A stretch of DNA of 64,000 nucleotides from Lachnospiraceae bacterium GAM79 (lineage in GTDB: Bacteria > Bacillota > Clostridia > Lachnospirales > Lachnospiraceae): NCBI GenBank assembly GCA_020735665.1, contig CP085928.1, positions 2,216,501 to 2,280,500 on the forward strand, given 5' to 3'. Numbering within the stretch: the stretch's first letter is position 1; every line of letters starts with the position of its first letter. The notes beneath the pieces were generated by a model. The model did no database searches and had not been told where the DNA came from. It was given only the letters and a program-made list of their open reading frames with translations. The position numbers were made by a program, and so were the translations under genes. Below, piece by piece: positions 35,736 through 44,850 of this stretch.

Positions 35736-36677
35736 TTATTCCTCTGTCTTGCTGTCTTCACTGCCGGCAGCTGTTTCTTCTTTCTCGTCGTCTGATGATA
35801 CCATCGATGTTGCTTCACTCTTTAGACCTGTAAACGCCTTATCCGCAATATCCTTTGTTACACAACATGCGTCTACGACACCATCTAAGGCTGCAAGCAA
35901 CTCACCCATATACTTGCTGACTGCATCGCACTCTTTCTTTACATTCTTTCTGAGTACATATGCTTCGCCGGTTGCTTTATTCGTGATAGCTTCAGCTTCC
36001 TTCTGAGCATTTTCTTTCTGAGTTCTGCACTCATAATCTGTCTTTGCACTTAATGCTTCGGCAGCTTCATGTGCTTTATTTCTTGTACGTTCACTGTCGC
36101 TGTAAGCCTGTTCCTTCAGACTTGCACAGGTTGCTTCTGTCTCATCATACATCTGCTTGCACTTTTCATTTGTCTCTGTTTCAAGTGCATTGCAACGATC
36201 TGTTGTCTCTTTCTCCATTGCTTCGCATTTTGCAGTCATCTCTGCATGCTGAGCTTCACACTCTTTATTTGTCTGGGCGATCAATGCATCCGCACTCTCT
36301 CTTGCCTCTAAGAGTGTTCTTGAAATAGACTCATATCTTCCTGCTGATTCGAATTCTTTCTGCTTATAAGCATTTACCTGCTCTTTCAGGGATTCGATCT
36401 CGCTTTCATATTCGGAATTCTTAGTCTTAAGTCCTTCGATCGTCTTATTCGACTCTGTCAGGTTTACTTCTCTCATGGTCTTAAGGCTTAATACAGCTTC
36501 GCTGAGCTTATTTACATTTGCTTTTAACTCATTAACTTCCTTCTCATGGTCAGCCTTTAACTCCTCAATATAATAATCAACCGAATTCTTATCATATCCA
36601 CCAAATGTTACAGTCTTAAATGTAGACTCTGCCTTTACTTCTGTTTCATCAAAATTATCTTTGTTCTCTTTTGCCAC
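35736..36677 (-). CDS. DivIVA-like coiled-coil protein
   Basis: 313 residues. Residues 20-45 (FKTVTFGGYDKNSVDYYIEE) match the N-terminal membrane-binding turn of DivIVA/GpsB proteins. Most of the rest is a continuous coiled coil with a repeated pattern of Cys-containing heptads (ALIAQTNKECEAQHAEMTAK, KCEAMEKETTDRCNALETET). A C-terminal hydrophobic patch near 262-285 and an acidic tail follow. Such proteins mark poles and septa and recruit growth or sensory proteins. The unusual regular cysteines, about one every 10-14 residues, could bridge chains. The start at 36677 has GGAGGGATTATC upstream. Confidence 0.7.
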   Translation of the reverse strand: MAKENKDNFDETEVKAESTFKTVTFGGYDKNSVDYYIEELKADHEKEVNELKANVNKLSEAVLSLKTMREVNLTESNKTIEGLKTKNSEYESEIESLKEQVNAYKQKEFESAGRYESISRTLLEARESADALIAQTNKECEAQHAEMTAKCEAMEKETTDRCNALETETNEKCKQMYDETEATCASLKEQAYSDSERTRNKAHEAAEALSAKTDYECRTQKENAQKEAEAITNKATGEAYVLRKNVKKECDAVSKYMGELLAALDGVVDACCVTKDIADKAFTGLKSEATSMVSSDDEKEETAAGSEDSKTEE

Positions 36678-36868
36678 GATAATCCCTCCAAAATAATCTA
36701 TTATTTAAGCTGCGCCCGATGTCTTAACAGGATCTGTTACCGGCATCCCTTTCTATGTGTGTGTGATACTCATGCTTTCCGGCGCAAATGCTCATTTTCT
36801 GTAAACATCAATTGAAATGATTATAACACACCCTTATTGTTTTGCACAATTATTTTTTCTTAATTTAG

Positions 36869-36896
36869 TTACAAAGCACATATTTTGTGCTATATT
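36869..36896 (+). promoter_or_regulatory. Promoter with an inverted repeat in the spacer, before the lipoprotein gene
   Basis: TTACAA (36869-36874), 16 bases, TATATT (36891-36896). The spacer holds AGCACA (36875-36880) and TGTGCT (36886-36891), a hyphenated palindrome that could be an operator for an unknown regulator. Confidence 0.5.
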
Positions 36897-36943
36897 GAAC
36901 GAAGAAAATACAAATCGAACTGTTAGGAGGAATTTTTATCAAC

Positions 36944-37639
36944 ATGAAACGTACAAGAAACTATCTGACAGCCATTCTTATGATCGTGATCGGTCTTATC
37001 TCACTTACCGGCTGTGGTCAGAAGAAAGCTACTGCATACCAGTCGTATGTGAAAAATCTTCTCGATGTCAATTACAAAGGTGATTACACCAACTACATAA
37101 AAGAAAACAAAGGAAATGAAACCGACGCACTCGCTATGTATCAGGAATGTCTGTCAAATCTGGCAAATCAGCTGATCTCGCACTACAACCTGAATACAAA
37201 TAAGTCTGTCGAGGTTACCCAGACTTTCACGACTCTTGCAACTACGATCTATAGTAATGCAAAATATGAAGTCTCTGAAAGTTATAAAGAAAATGGCGAT
37301 TATTATGTGGATGTAACTATTTATCCGATCGCAGTCTTAGACCAATCCTACGATGAGATCATGTCATATATAGAGGATTTCAACAAGGATGTCAATAATG
37401 GCGTATATAACGATGTTAAGAAAGAGGAATACGATAAGAAGTTTGCAAACGGAATCGCCTCCATCCTCACTTCTCATGCAGAGAATCCTGAATATAAAGA
37501 TGCCGTTGTCGTAAAAGCACTTATCAACGATGATGGCGAATACTACAGTATCGCATCCGACAGCCTCACGGAGATCGATCAGGCGATGGTCGCCACCGAA
37601 ACCGCCGACGCTACGGAAACCGACACTTCCGAAGAATAA
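36944..37639 (+). CDS. Secreted lipoprotein of unknown function
   Basis: 231 residues. A lipoprotein signal peptide with lipobox SLTGC (Cys24) is followed by an alpha-helical domain: YQSYVKNLLDVNYKGDYTNY near the start, VTQTFTTLATTIYSNAKYEV, then YYVDVTIYPIAVLDQSYDEI. It ends with an acidic Thr/Glu tail. The pattern resembles the DUF5105-like lipoproteins of Clostridia, a match not verified. TTAGGAGGAATTTTTATCAAC precedes the ATG. It stands alone on the plus strand with its own promoter and is followed by a large hairpin element. Confidence 0.65.
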   Translation: MKRTRNYLTAILMIVIGLISLTGCGQKKATAYQSYVKNLLDVNYKGDYTNYIKENKGNETDALAMYQECLSNLANQLISHYNLNTNKSVEVTQTFTTLATTIYSNAKYEVSESYKENGDYYVDVTIYPIAVLDQSYDEIMSYIEDFNKDVNNGVYNDVKKEEYDKKFANGIASILTSHAENPEYKDAVVVKALINDDGEYYSIASDSLTEIDQAMVATETADATETDTSEE

Positions 37640-37673
37640 ACGAGTGAACGACAACTGCACCAATTTTTATCTT

Positions 37674-37868
37674 AAAAAAAGAACAATACCCTTTCACTAC
37701 GCAGAACACTCTCGTTCTATTTCTCACATAGCGGTACTAAACTTCCACCTAATGGTGGTTCGTTAAGGACCGACGTTCGTAACTAAGACCTTAGCGAGGC
37801 TCACCGAGGTTAGTTCGAAGTTATACCGAGTAAAAAAGTCTGCTGCATGAAAGATATTGTTCTTTTTT
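37674..37868. repeat. Large hairpin element 1 sharing a core with element 2
   Basis: Outer arms AAAAAAAGAACAATACCCTT (37674 on) and the end AAGATATTGTTCTTTTTT (to 37868) are nearly complementary. Inside, 37770-37826 read on the minus strand gives TAACTTCGAACTAACCTCGG ... GCCTCGCTAAGGTCT ... AGTTAC ... TCGG, a core also found at 47168-47225. It lies between convergent genes ending at 37639 and 38039. No coding frame with a start site is present. See findings. Confidence 0.75.
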
Positions 37869-37936
37869 CTATCTATACATACTACACACTGTTGTCTTTC
37901 TGCCTACTGATAAAATACTTACAGAATAGTTATACA

Positions 37937-37978
37937 AAAAGGCTTCGTCTGTCAGAAACAAGACGAAGCCCCTTTTGT
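37937..37978 (-). terminator. Bidirectional intrinsic terminator, after the FHA gene
   Basis: GGCTTCGTCT pairs with AGACGAAGCC around GTCAGAAACA, with A and T runs on each side. On the minus strand it ends the FHA-protein transcript. Confidence 0.9.
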
Positions 37979-38038
37979 TTAAATGATCATATCCAGCATT
38001 TATTTGTTCGATATCATAAAGCGATACTTTTATTTTGT

Positions 38039-39109
38039 TTATTTCTCGCGGAATGTGAATTCCTCGTTTGCAAGTTTGAATTTACTGCCATCGATCAGCA
38101 TCATGTCTGTGCCGCTGTTGATGATCTTTCCGCCGAGGTAGGTGTGATTGGTTGATTTGTTATCACGCAGATAATAAACGCCATTGACGTTGATGATATA
38201 TGCATGACGACGGCTGACGGAATTGTTGTCTGTTACCTGATAATCAACACCCTGTGCCGACTTACCGATACAGAAGATCGGCTTGTCTATCTTGATACGC
38301 TCACCGGTTCTGGTTCTAACGATCACAGGTCCCGGTTTGCCCTTTGTTGCATTTGTAAGAACTGTCGTTGATGTTGCATCAGATTCGTCATCATCGAATC
38401 CGATATCACTGCCGGAATAATCTTTTACTTCCTTCGCCAGCTTAAAGCTTGGAGTTGATACAACAGTTGTCTGCAACGGAGCTTCTGTATTTTCTTCTAC
38501 AGCTTCTGCCATCTGCGGTCTTACAATAAAATGCTGTTCATCTTCCGGATGAACATTATTATCATTCTTCATATCTGTGATAAACTTATAGAACTCTGAC
38601 AGATAAAATGATGGATTGTGATCAAAAAACTTGATCAGTTCATATCCACAATCTGATGCTTTTTTATTTGCAAAATCAAGTTTGTTGATCAGATCTCTGA
38701 CGAACTTCTCCATATTGCATTTTTCCATCGGTTTATCAATCGGAAGGAATACAAGCTGTACACTCATATCCTCCAGATTCAAATACATGTATCCAATATT
38801 CAGGATAACCTTTCCCAGTGGCATATCATTCGCCTTCAGATACATCAGCTGGTCTGTTATACTGAACATGATATCTACCAGTTCATCTCTGTGAATCTTC
38901 TTGGTGATAAACTGATTCATCGTAATCATGGCCGGAATCGAATATGTAAGTGCTCTCTGTCCATCAATATACTCTTCATGACAAAAGCTGTTGTTTCCTA
39001 CAAATGATGTATTGTACAGCTCGACTTCATTATGAAGGATCTGGACATCATCTTCAATTTTAAAATATAATTTGTACTCGTCGCACAAATAGGTCTTCTC
39101 TGTGCTCAT
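38039..39109 (-). CDS. FHA domain protein with DUF6382-like N-terminus
   Basis: 356 residues. The first 190 residues (TYLCDEYKLYFKIEDDVQIL ... KVILNIGYMYLNLEDMSVQL) resemble the DUF6382 domain found in front of FHA in Lachnospiraceae. A linker and a C-terminal FHA domain follow, from about 265, with IFCIGKS, NSVSRRHAYIINVNGVYYL and DNKSTNHTYLGGK, the phosphothreonine-binding loop residues. FHA proteins read Ser/Thr kinase signals. The start is set at 39107-39109 (MSTEKTYL) because GCGGAGGGTGTTATT lies just before. An upstream ATG would overlap the glmS-side spacer. It follows glmS by 43 bases. Confidence 0.8.
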   Translation of the reverse strand: MSTEKTYLCDEYKLYFKIEDDVQILHNEVELYNTSFVGNNSFCHEEYIDGQRALTYSIPAMITMNQFITKKIHRDELVDIMFSITDQLMYLKANDMPLGKVILNIGYMYLNLEDMSVQLVFLPIDKPMEKCNMEKFVRDLINKLDFANKKASDCGYELIKFFDHNPSFYLSEFYKFITDMKNDNNVHPEDEQHFIVRPQMAEAVEENTEAPLQTTVVSTPSFKLAKEVKDYSGSDIGFDDDESDATSTTVLTNATKGKPGPVIVRTRTGERIKIDKPIFCIGKSAQGVDYQVTDNNSVSRRHAYIINVNGVYYLRDNKSTNHTYLGGKIINSGTDMMLIDGSKFKLANEEFTFREK

Positions 39110-39152
39110 AATAACACCCTCCGCAATTATTCTCCAGCCACTCAAGTCCCCT

Positions 39153-40970
39153 TTACTCTACCGTAACAGACTTGGCAAGATTACGTGGTTTATCTACATC
39201 CAGCCCTTTCGCATCCGATGTGTAATATGCGATCAACTGCAAAATAACAGCCGCTGCAAATACTGTAAATAAACTATCCTGCTTAGGTATTCTTATATGC
39301 TTATCACATATCTGGGTATCAGTAACTTCATCACCCATACTAATTAGAATAACATATGCTCCCCTGGCTTTTACTTCCCTTATATTTGAAACCATCTTCT
39401 CGTAAACAGCCGGCTGAGTCGCTAATGCGATAACCGGTACATTCTCTGTGATCAGAGCAATCGTACCATGTTTTAACTCACCCGCCGCATAAGCCTCCGC
39501 ATGAACATAGGATATCTCCTTCAACTTCAGAGCCCCCTCCAGTGAAAGAGTATAATCCATGCCCCTTCCGATAAAAAATGCATCCGGAGCCATTTTTATA
39601 TAATTAGCGACAGCCTTGACCTCATCTGCCTGAAGCAGGGTTTCTTCGATCACCGGAATTGTTCCAAGTAATTTACCGATAAATTCCTTTGCCCGATCTT
39701 CTGAATAAATACCTTTTACAAGTCCAAGTCTGCAACCGATTAAATACATTGCTGCCATCTGAACCGAATATGCCTTTGTGCTTGCTACCGCAATCTCCGG
39801 TCCGGCATGTGTGTATAACACATAATCACTTTCTCTTGCAATTGTAGAACCCTTTACATTTACAATCGAAATAACCTTTGAACCACATCGTTTTGCCAAC
39901 CGCATCGCCTCCAGAGTGTCGATCGTCTCGCCAGACTGGGAAGTAACGATAACCAGTGTCTTCTCATTGATCAGTGGTTCTTTATATCGAAATTCCGATG
40001 CGATCTCAACATTTACCGGTATACGAAGCTCCGATTCGATCATTGCCTTGCCAACAATTCCTGCATGCATCGCTGTTCCGCATGCGATCACTGTAATGTT
40101 TTCGCAATTTTTGAACACCTCATCATCAATTCCGTCCTCTGTAAAATCAGGAAGTGAATTTACAATTCTTGGTGTGATCGTATTTCTCAGAGATTCCGGC
40201 TGCTCATAGATCTCCTTTAACATGAAATGCGGAAATCCGCCTTTCTGAGCCGCTGTGATATCCCATGTAATCTCAAGCATCTGTGGTCTTACTTCATTGC
40301 CCTTTAAGTCCTCAACCTTGATTCCACCCTCTGTCATTGTCAGAATATGATATTCCGGCACAACAAAATAATCCTTTGAGAATGAAATAATGGCTGTCAG
40401 ATCGGATGCAATGATAGATCCTTCTTCACTGTGAGCCGCAACCATCGGGCTGACATTTCTCACCGCGTATATAATTCCGGGTCTGTCTGCAAACATGATA
40501 CATAATGCAAACGATCCTGCAATTATCTTTACAGCTTTCCGAATCGCCGTAATCGGATCACCCTCATACAACGTATCAAGTAAGGCTGCCACAACTTCTG
40601 AGTCGGTCTCTGATACAAGCTTATCTGCTAAACCATACTCTCTTATAATATCACTGTAATTCTCAATGATACCATTATGGATCAATGCAACATTTCCACA
40701 TCTATGTGGATGCGCATTTGCATCTGTAACACCACCATGTGTTGCCCATCTCGTGTGTCCGATACCGCAGGTTGAAGAATATTCTCCGTCTTTGCATAAC
40801 TCTCTGAGTTCGCTTACCCTTCCTGCCTTTTTTCTGATCGTCAAAGTGTCATCATCATTCAAAAGTGCAATACCCGCACTATCATAGCCTCGGTACTCCA
40901 GCCGTTCCAGTCCATCGATCAGGATGTCCTTCGCCGGCTTTCTTCCTGTAAAACCTATGATTCCACACAT
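39153..40970 (-). CDS. glmS: Glucosamine-6-phosphate synthase
   Basis: 605 residues. It begins MCGIIGFTGRKPAKDILIDG, so after Met removal Cys1 is the glutaminase nucleophile. LEYRGYDSAGIAL and HTRWATHGGVTDANAHPH are the GATase loops. Two SIS domains follow (TVIACGTAMHAGIVGK, VTSQSGETIDTLEAMRLA, FFIGRGMDYTLSLEGALKLK) and the C-terminus LDVDKPRNLAKSVTVE. It makes glucosamine-6-phosphate from fructose-6-phosphate and glutamine for peptidoglycan. Full length. Its mRNA leader carries a glmS ribozyme, so the product glucosamine-6-phosphate promotes cleavage of its own transcript. Confidence 0.98.
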   Translation of the reverse strand: MCGIIGFTGRKPAKDILIDGLERLEYRGYDSAGIALLNDDDTLTIRKKAGRVSELRELCKDGEYSSTCGIGHTRWATHGGVTDANAHPHRCGNVALIHNGIIENYSDIIREYGLADKLVSETDSEVVAALLDTLYEGDPITAIRKAVKIIAGSFALCIMFADRPGIIYAVRNVSPMVAAHSEEGSIIASDLTAIISFSKDYFVVPEYHILTMTEGGIKVEDLKGNEVRPQMLEITWDITAAQKGGFPHFMLKEIYEQPESLRNTITPRIVNSLPDFTEDGIDDEVFKNCENITVIACGTAMHAGIVGKAMIESELRIPVNVEIASEFRYKEPLINEKTLVIVTSQSGETIDTLEAMRLAKRCGSKVISIVNVKGSTIARESDYVLYTHAGPEIAVASTKAYSVQMAAMYLIGCRLGLVKGIYSEDRAKEFIGKLLGTIPVIEETLLQADEVKAVANYIKMAPDAFFIGRGMDYTLSLEGALKLKEISYVHAEAYAAGELKHGTIALITENVPVIALATQPAVYEKMVSNIREVKARGAYVILISMGDEVTDTQICDKHIRIPKQDSLFTVFAAAVILQLIAYYTSDAKGLDVDKPRNLAKSVTVE

Positions 40971-41049
40971 ATATTCAATTAACTCCTTTCGGCATATGAT
41001 GCAGTTTGTTCTTTAAGTAACTGTATCACGTTCTTAACGCGACAGTCTT

Positions 41050-41275
41050 ATCTTATAATGCATCATTCAATTATCCGGTCATGCTGTTTTGTTTTGAGAT
41101 TTCTCCCATATTTGACATACATGTGCGCATCCGGACTCTACGTAGAGGCATCCGCCGAATTTTCGATAACCTCCATCCTCGTTACCCTTCTCAACAGGCT
41201 GTACCGACCAACCACGTTTACACCGCATCTGTCAGTCCTTCAATGCCAGGATAAAAGGGACATGGCGCTAAGATT
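41050..41275 (-). ncRNA. glmS ribozyme/riboswitch
   Basis: Read on the minus strand, the cleavage-site block AGCGCCATGTCCC (41264-41270 holds GCGCC) is followed, as in known glmS ribozymes, by the core GTAACGAGGATGGAGGTTAT then CGAAAATTCGGCGGATGCC. The expected strings GACGAGG, TTATCGA and TCGGCGGRTGCC are all present in order and in the right place, 80-300 bases before glmS. Self-cleavage would be just before the G of GCGCC. The 3' limit of the P3-P4 domain is approximate. Confidence 0.93.
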
Positions 41276-41323
41276 TCTAAATCTTTCCAAATCTGCTGTC
41301 TCCTTGTATAAGCAGACATTAAA

Positions 41324-41352
41324 ATTCTATCATAGACCTACCAATAAATCAA
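41324..41352 (-). promoter_or_regulatory. Promoter of glmS
   Basis: Minus strand TTGATT (41347-41352), 17 bases, TAGAAT (41324-41329). Start of transcription would be near 41317, about 45 bases before the ribozyme cleavage site. Confidence 0.7.
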
Positions 41353-41401
41353 CGACTTCATACCTGTAAGCCTGTGATTTATTTTTTTATGCAGCACATA
41401 C

Positions 41402-41508
41402 CGGATCACAGCCGATATACCACAGAACAACGTTTTTTTGCTCCATACGCTTTACTCTAAGCGGAACAGGAAATTCTGCTGACCTTCTGCTATATCATCT
41501 GTGATCCG
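41402..41508. other. Long hairpin after metG
   Basis: CGGATCACAGCCGATATA (41402-41419) pairs with TATATCATCTGTGATCCG (41491-41508) with a two-base mismatch, enclosing about 70 bases. It begins 20 bases after the metG stop and could end or protect the metG transcript. There is no T run on the minus strand. Confidence 0.65.
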
Positions 41509-41528
41509 TTATGACTTTCTTTTATAAA

Positions 41529-43565
41529 CTAGCTGATAAATGAACCACCCGGCAAGCCCTTCTCAGTTGTAAGCAGAGACAGGTTACCTTCTGCATCTTC
41601 CGCGCATAAAAGCATACCTTCCGATACAACTCCGGCAAGCTTACATGGCTTCAGATTCACGATCGCAACAACACGCTTTCCAACCATTTCCTCCGGTGTA
41701 TAGAAGCCTTTGATTCCCGAAACGATCTGTTTTACATTGTTCTCACCGAATTTTACCTGTGAACATAACAGTTTTCTGGAATTCTGAACTTCTTCGCAGG
41801 CAATGATCTCTCCGATCATCAGCTGCATTTTCTCGAATTCTTCAATGGTGATCTGCTGTTTATTTAATACAGAAGGATCTGCATTCAAAGCAGCGACCTT
41901 AGCTTCTGCCTGTTTCATTTTCTTCTTTTCTTCGGAATTCTCTTTTTCTTCCTTCTGCTTCTTTGCTTTCTCGTAGATAGTTTCTTCTACCGGAGGTGCA
42001 AACTTGGCAACTTCTGCCATAACTTCCTTTACGTCCAGTCTTGCGAACAGGATCTCAGGAGTTTCTGTTACCTTGTTTCCGGATGGGTAAAGTCCGAATC
42101 TTCCAAGCTCTGTTACCTTTCTCTTTGCAGCATTTAACTGGTTCAGGATCTTAACAGAGGTATCCGGCATATATGGCTCCAGAAGGGACGCACCGATCAC
42201 GATGCTCTCAACCAGATTATATAATACGGTATTCAGACGATCCTGCTTTGTTTCATCTTTTGCAAGTGCCCAAGGCATCGTCTCATCGATATATTTGTTG
42301 CATCTCTTGAATAAGGTGAAAATCTCTGAGATCGCATCTGCAACCTTTAACTTATCCATGCATTCTGCGACCTTGATACGGCAGTTTAATACGACATTCT
42401 TCAGATCTTCATCTACTTCTTCTGTTACTCCGGTATTCGTAACTACGCCGCCAAAATATTTATTTGACATGGAGATCGTACGATTTACCAGATTTCCGAG
42501 TGTATTTGCAAGCTCGGAATTGATTCTTTCTACAACCAGCTCCCATGAAATGATTCCGTCATTCTCAAATGGCATCTCATGCAGAACGAAGAAACGGACT
42601 GCATCCACACCAAACAGACGGACCATATCATCCGCATACATTACATTTCCCTTGGACTTACTCATCTTACCGTCATTCTGGATCAGCCATGGATGTCCGA
42701 AGATCTGCTTTGGAAGCGGTACTCCAAGTGCCATCAGCATGATCGGCCAGTAGATCGTATGGAATCTTAAGATATCCTTTCCGATCAGGTGTAAGTCAGC
42801 CGGCCAGTATTTCTTATATAATTCATCATTATTACCGTCTACATCATATCCAAGACCTGTGATATAGTTTGATAATGCATCGATCCATACATAGATTACA
42901 TGCTTGTCATCGAAATCAACCGGGATGCCCCACTTGAAGGATGTTCTGGATACACACAGATCCTGAAGTCCCGGCTTGATGAAGTTGTTGATCATCTCGT
43001 TCTTTCTGGACTCCGGCTGAATAAAATCAGGATTCTGCTCAATGTGCTTCATCAGTCTGTCCTGATATTTGCTGAGTTTGAAGAAATATGCTTCCTCTTT
43101 TGCTTCCTGTACCGGTCTTCCGCAGTCCGGGCATTTGCCGTCTACAAGCTGTGAATCTGTAAAGAAAGATTCACATGGAGTACAGTATTTTCCTACATAT
43201 TCTCCCTTATATATGTCACCCTGATCGTACAGCTTCCTAAAAATCTTCTGAACCTGTCTCTCATGATCTGCATCTGTTGTTCTGATAAATTTGTCGTAAG
43301 ATGTGTTCATCAGATCCCAGATATCCTTAATCTCGCCTGAAATCTCGTCAACGAATTCCTTTGGAGTCTGCATGTTCTCAAAAGCCTTGTTCTCGATCTT
43401 CTGACCATGCTCATCGGTTCCGGTCTGGAATCTTACATCATATCCTGCGAATCTCTTGTACCTTGCAATGCTGTCAGCCAACACGATCTCGTAGGTGTTG
43501 CCTATATGAGGTTTACCTGATGCATATGCAATGGCGGTTGTAATATAATACGGTTTTTTTGCCAT
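41529..43565 (-). CDS. metG: Methionyl-tRNA synthetase
   Basis: 678 residues. AYASGKPHIGNTYEIVLADS holds the HIGH motif, KMSKSKGNVMYADD the KMSKS motif and CTPCESFFTDSQLVDGKCPD the zinc knuckle. Residues about 575-678 are the tRNA-binding Trbp111-like domain (EEFEKMQLMIGEIIACEEVQ) that dimerises the enzyme. The start is placed at 43563-43565 (MAKKPYYI) with AAGGAGGG 8-9 bases upstream. The extra eleven codons to 43598 lack support. A charged Lys/Glu linker lies before the C-terminal domain. No T-box or S-box was seen in its leader. Confidence 0.97.
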   Translation of the reverse strand: MAKKPYYITTAIAYASGKPHIGNTYEIVLADSIARYKRFAGYDVRFQTGTDEHGQKIENKAFENMQTPKEFVDEISGEIKDIWDLMNTSYDKFIRTTDADHERQVQKIFRKLYDQGDIYKGEYVGKYCTPCESFFTDSQLVDGKCPDCGRPVQEAKEEAYFFKLSKYQDRLMKHIEQNPDFIQPESRKNEMINNFIKPGLQDLCVSRTSFKWGIPVDFDDKHVIYVWIDALSNYITGLGYDVDGNNDELYKKYWPADLHLIGKDILRFHTIYWPIMLMALGVPLPKQIFGHPWLIQNDGKMSKSKGNVMYADDMVRLFGVDAVRFFVLHEMPFENDGIISWELVVERINSELANTLGNLVNRTISMSNKYFGGVVTNTGVTEEVDEDLKNVVLNCRIKVAECMDKLKVADAISEIFTLFKRCNKYIDETMPWALAKDETKQDRLNTVLYNLVESIVIGASLLEPYMPDTSVKILNQLNAAKRKVTELGRFGLYPSGNKVTETPEILFARLDVKEVMAEVAKFAPPVEETIYEKAKKQKEEKENSEEKKKMKQAEAKVAALNADPSVLNKQQITIEEFEKMQLMIGEIIACEEVQNSRKLLCSQVKFGENNVKQIVSGIKGFYTPEEMVGKRVVAIVNLKPCKLAGVVSEGMLLCAEDAEGNLSLLTTEKGLPGGSFIS

Positions 43566-43653
43566 TTCAAAAACCCTCCTTGATAAAACTACAAACACGA
43601 ATGAAATGTCTGCGCTATTTTTTCTGGCAATCTTATGTGGCCAGATAACAAAA

Positions 43654-43683
43654 ATTATATGCCTTTTTTGTGCAAATTGTCAA
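43654..43683 (-). promoter_or_regulatory. Promoter of metG
   Basis: Minus strand TTGACA (43678-43683), 18 bases, TATAAT (43654-43659), both perfect consensus hexamers. It leaves a leader of about 80 bases before the metG start. Confidence 0.75.
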
Positions 43684-43876
43684 CAGATTCCATTTGTTTT
43701 TATACAGTTTTTGCAACCTTCATCTCTAAATAAAATTATGTCTTTTTTTTCGGATTTCTTTTGTGCTATAGTATGTCCGAACAGTGCGATCATGTAATAC
43801 CGCACGACACATCTGCGGATCTGCCGTCATCTGTTACTGTTTAAAATTATACTTTTATTATTGAGGTTATTCTGTC

Positions 43877-44797
43877 ATGAAATTTTTTTTAACGAAAACA
43901 CCTGTTGTTATCACACTTGCACTCATCTGCTGTGCCTTATGGGGAAGTGCGTTTCCCTGCATCAAGATAGGCTACCGTATGTTTGCGATCGGCGGAAATG
44001 ATACCGCATCCCAGATCCTGTTCGCCGGCATCCGTTTTCTGCTCGCCGGACTTATGGTTATCCTTATCTGCAGCTTCATATATAAAAAGCCTTTGATCCC
44101 ACATAGCGGGGCAACGATCAAACGTATCTTTATCCTGTCATTGTTCCAGACTATCCTGCAATATGTCTTCTTTTACGTCGGTCTGGCAAATACGACCGGA
44201 AGCAAGGCAGCGATCATTGAAGCGGCAAACGTCTTTCTGGCGATCCTTGTATCGGGTCTGTTATTTAAAATGGAAAAGGTTACATCCAAAAAGATGCTTG
44301 GATGTCTGATCGGATTTATCGGAGTTGTTATCATCAATCTGGGGAATGGTGTAGACGCGCATTTCTCTCTCACCGGAGAAGGCTTCATCCTGTTATCAAC
44401 AGTGGCTTATGCTTTCTCTTCAGTTATCATCAAATATTTTTCCGATAAGGAGAATCCTGTTCTGCTCAGTGGCTGGCAATTCTTTGTCGGCGGCTTCGTG
44501 ATGATCCTCTGCGGTCTGGCCGGAGGCGGACATATCGCGGGAGGCTCTGCTCCTGCTGTCCTACTTCTGCTCTATATGGCGTTCATCTCGGCCTGCGCCT
44601 ATACATTATGGAGTCTGCTGTTAGCGCACAACCCGGTATCAAGAATTGCCGTCTTTGGTTTCTCGAATCCGGTCTTTGGCGTACTGTTATCAGCTCTGCT
44701 TCTGCATGAAACATCTGCCTTAAATATCCGCTGTCTGGTCGCACTTGTTCTTGTCTGCGTAGGCATTATCCTTGCAAATAAAGAAAAAGCCAAGTAA
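43877..44797 (+). CDS. EamA/DMT family transporter
   Basis: 306 residues, ten predicted membrane spans in two EamA repeats: VVITLALICCALWGSAFPCI opens the first and LIGFIGVVIINLGNGVDAHF to VALVLVCVGIILANKEKAK spans the second. These are drug/metabolite-type exporters or importers, and the substrate is not readable. The GLANTTGSKAAIIEAANVFL loop is typical. TTGAGGTTATTCTGTC precedes the ATG. A TATAGT -10 (43767-43772) is visible but its -35 is weak. Followed by a bidirectional terminator. Confidence 0.85.
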   Translation: MKFFLTKTPVVITLALICCALWGSAFPCIKIGYRMFAIGGNDTASQILFAGIRFLLAGLMVILICSFIYKKPLIPHSGATIKRIFILSLFQTILQYVFFYVGLANTTGSKAAIIEAANVFLAILVSGLLFKMEKVTSKKMLGCLIGFIGVVIINLGNGVDAHFSLTGEGFILLSTVAYAFSSVIIKYFSDKENPVLLSGWQFFVGGFVMILCGLAGGGHIAGGSAPAVLLLLYMAFISACAYTLWSLLLAHNPVSRIAVFGFSNPVFGVLLSALLLHETSALNIRCLVALVLVCVGIILANKEKAK

Positions 44798-44850
44798 AAA
44801 ATGCCATGTATCATCAAATTCGCCTGATGATATATGGCATTTTATTTTTA
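44796..44850 (+). terminator. Bidirectional intrinsic terminator between convergent genes
   Basis: AAAAAATGCCATGTATCATCA pairs (one base at most off) with TGATGATATATGGCATTTT around a short loop, with A and T runs on both sides. It serves the EamA gene on the plus strand and the DUF2752 gene on the minus strand. Confidence 0.9.

Noticed and set aside
41058-41369. Plus-strand open frame of 103 codons
   Set aside because: Covers the glmS ribozyme and promoter on the opposite strand; chance frame.
42202-42753. Plus-strand open frame of 183 codons
   Set aside because: Lies inside metG in antisense; no ribosome site.
43566-43876. T-box or SAM riboswitch leader for metG
   Set aside because: No T-box sequence, specifier loop or SAM-I core was found; only a promoter is visible.
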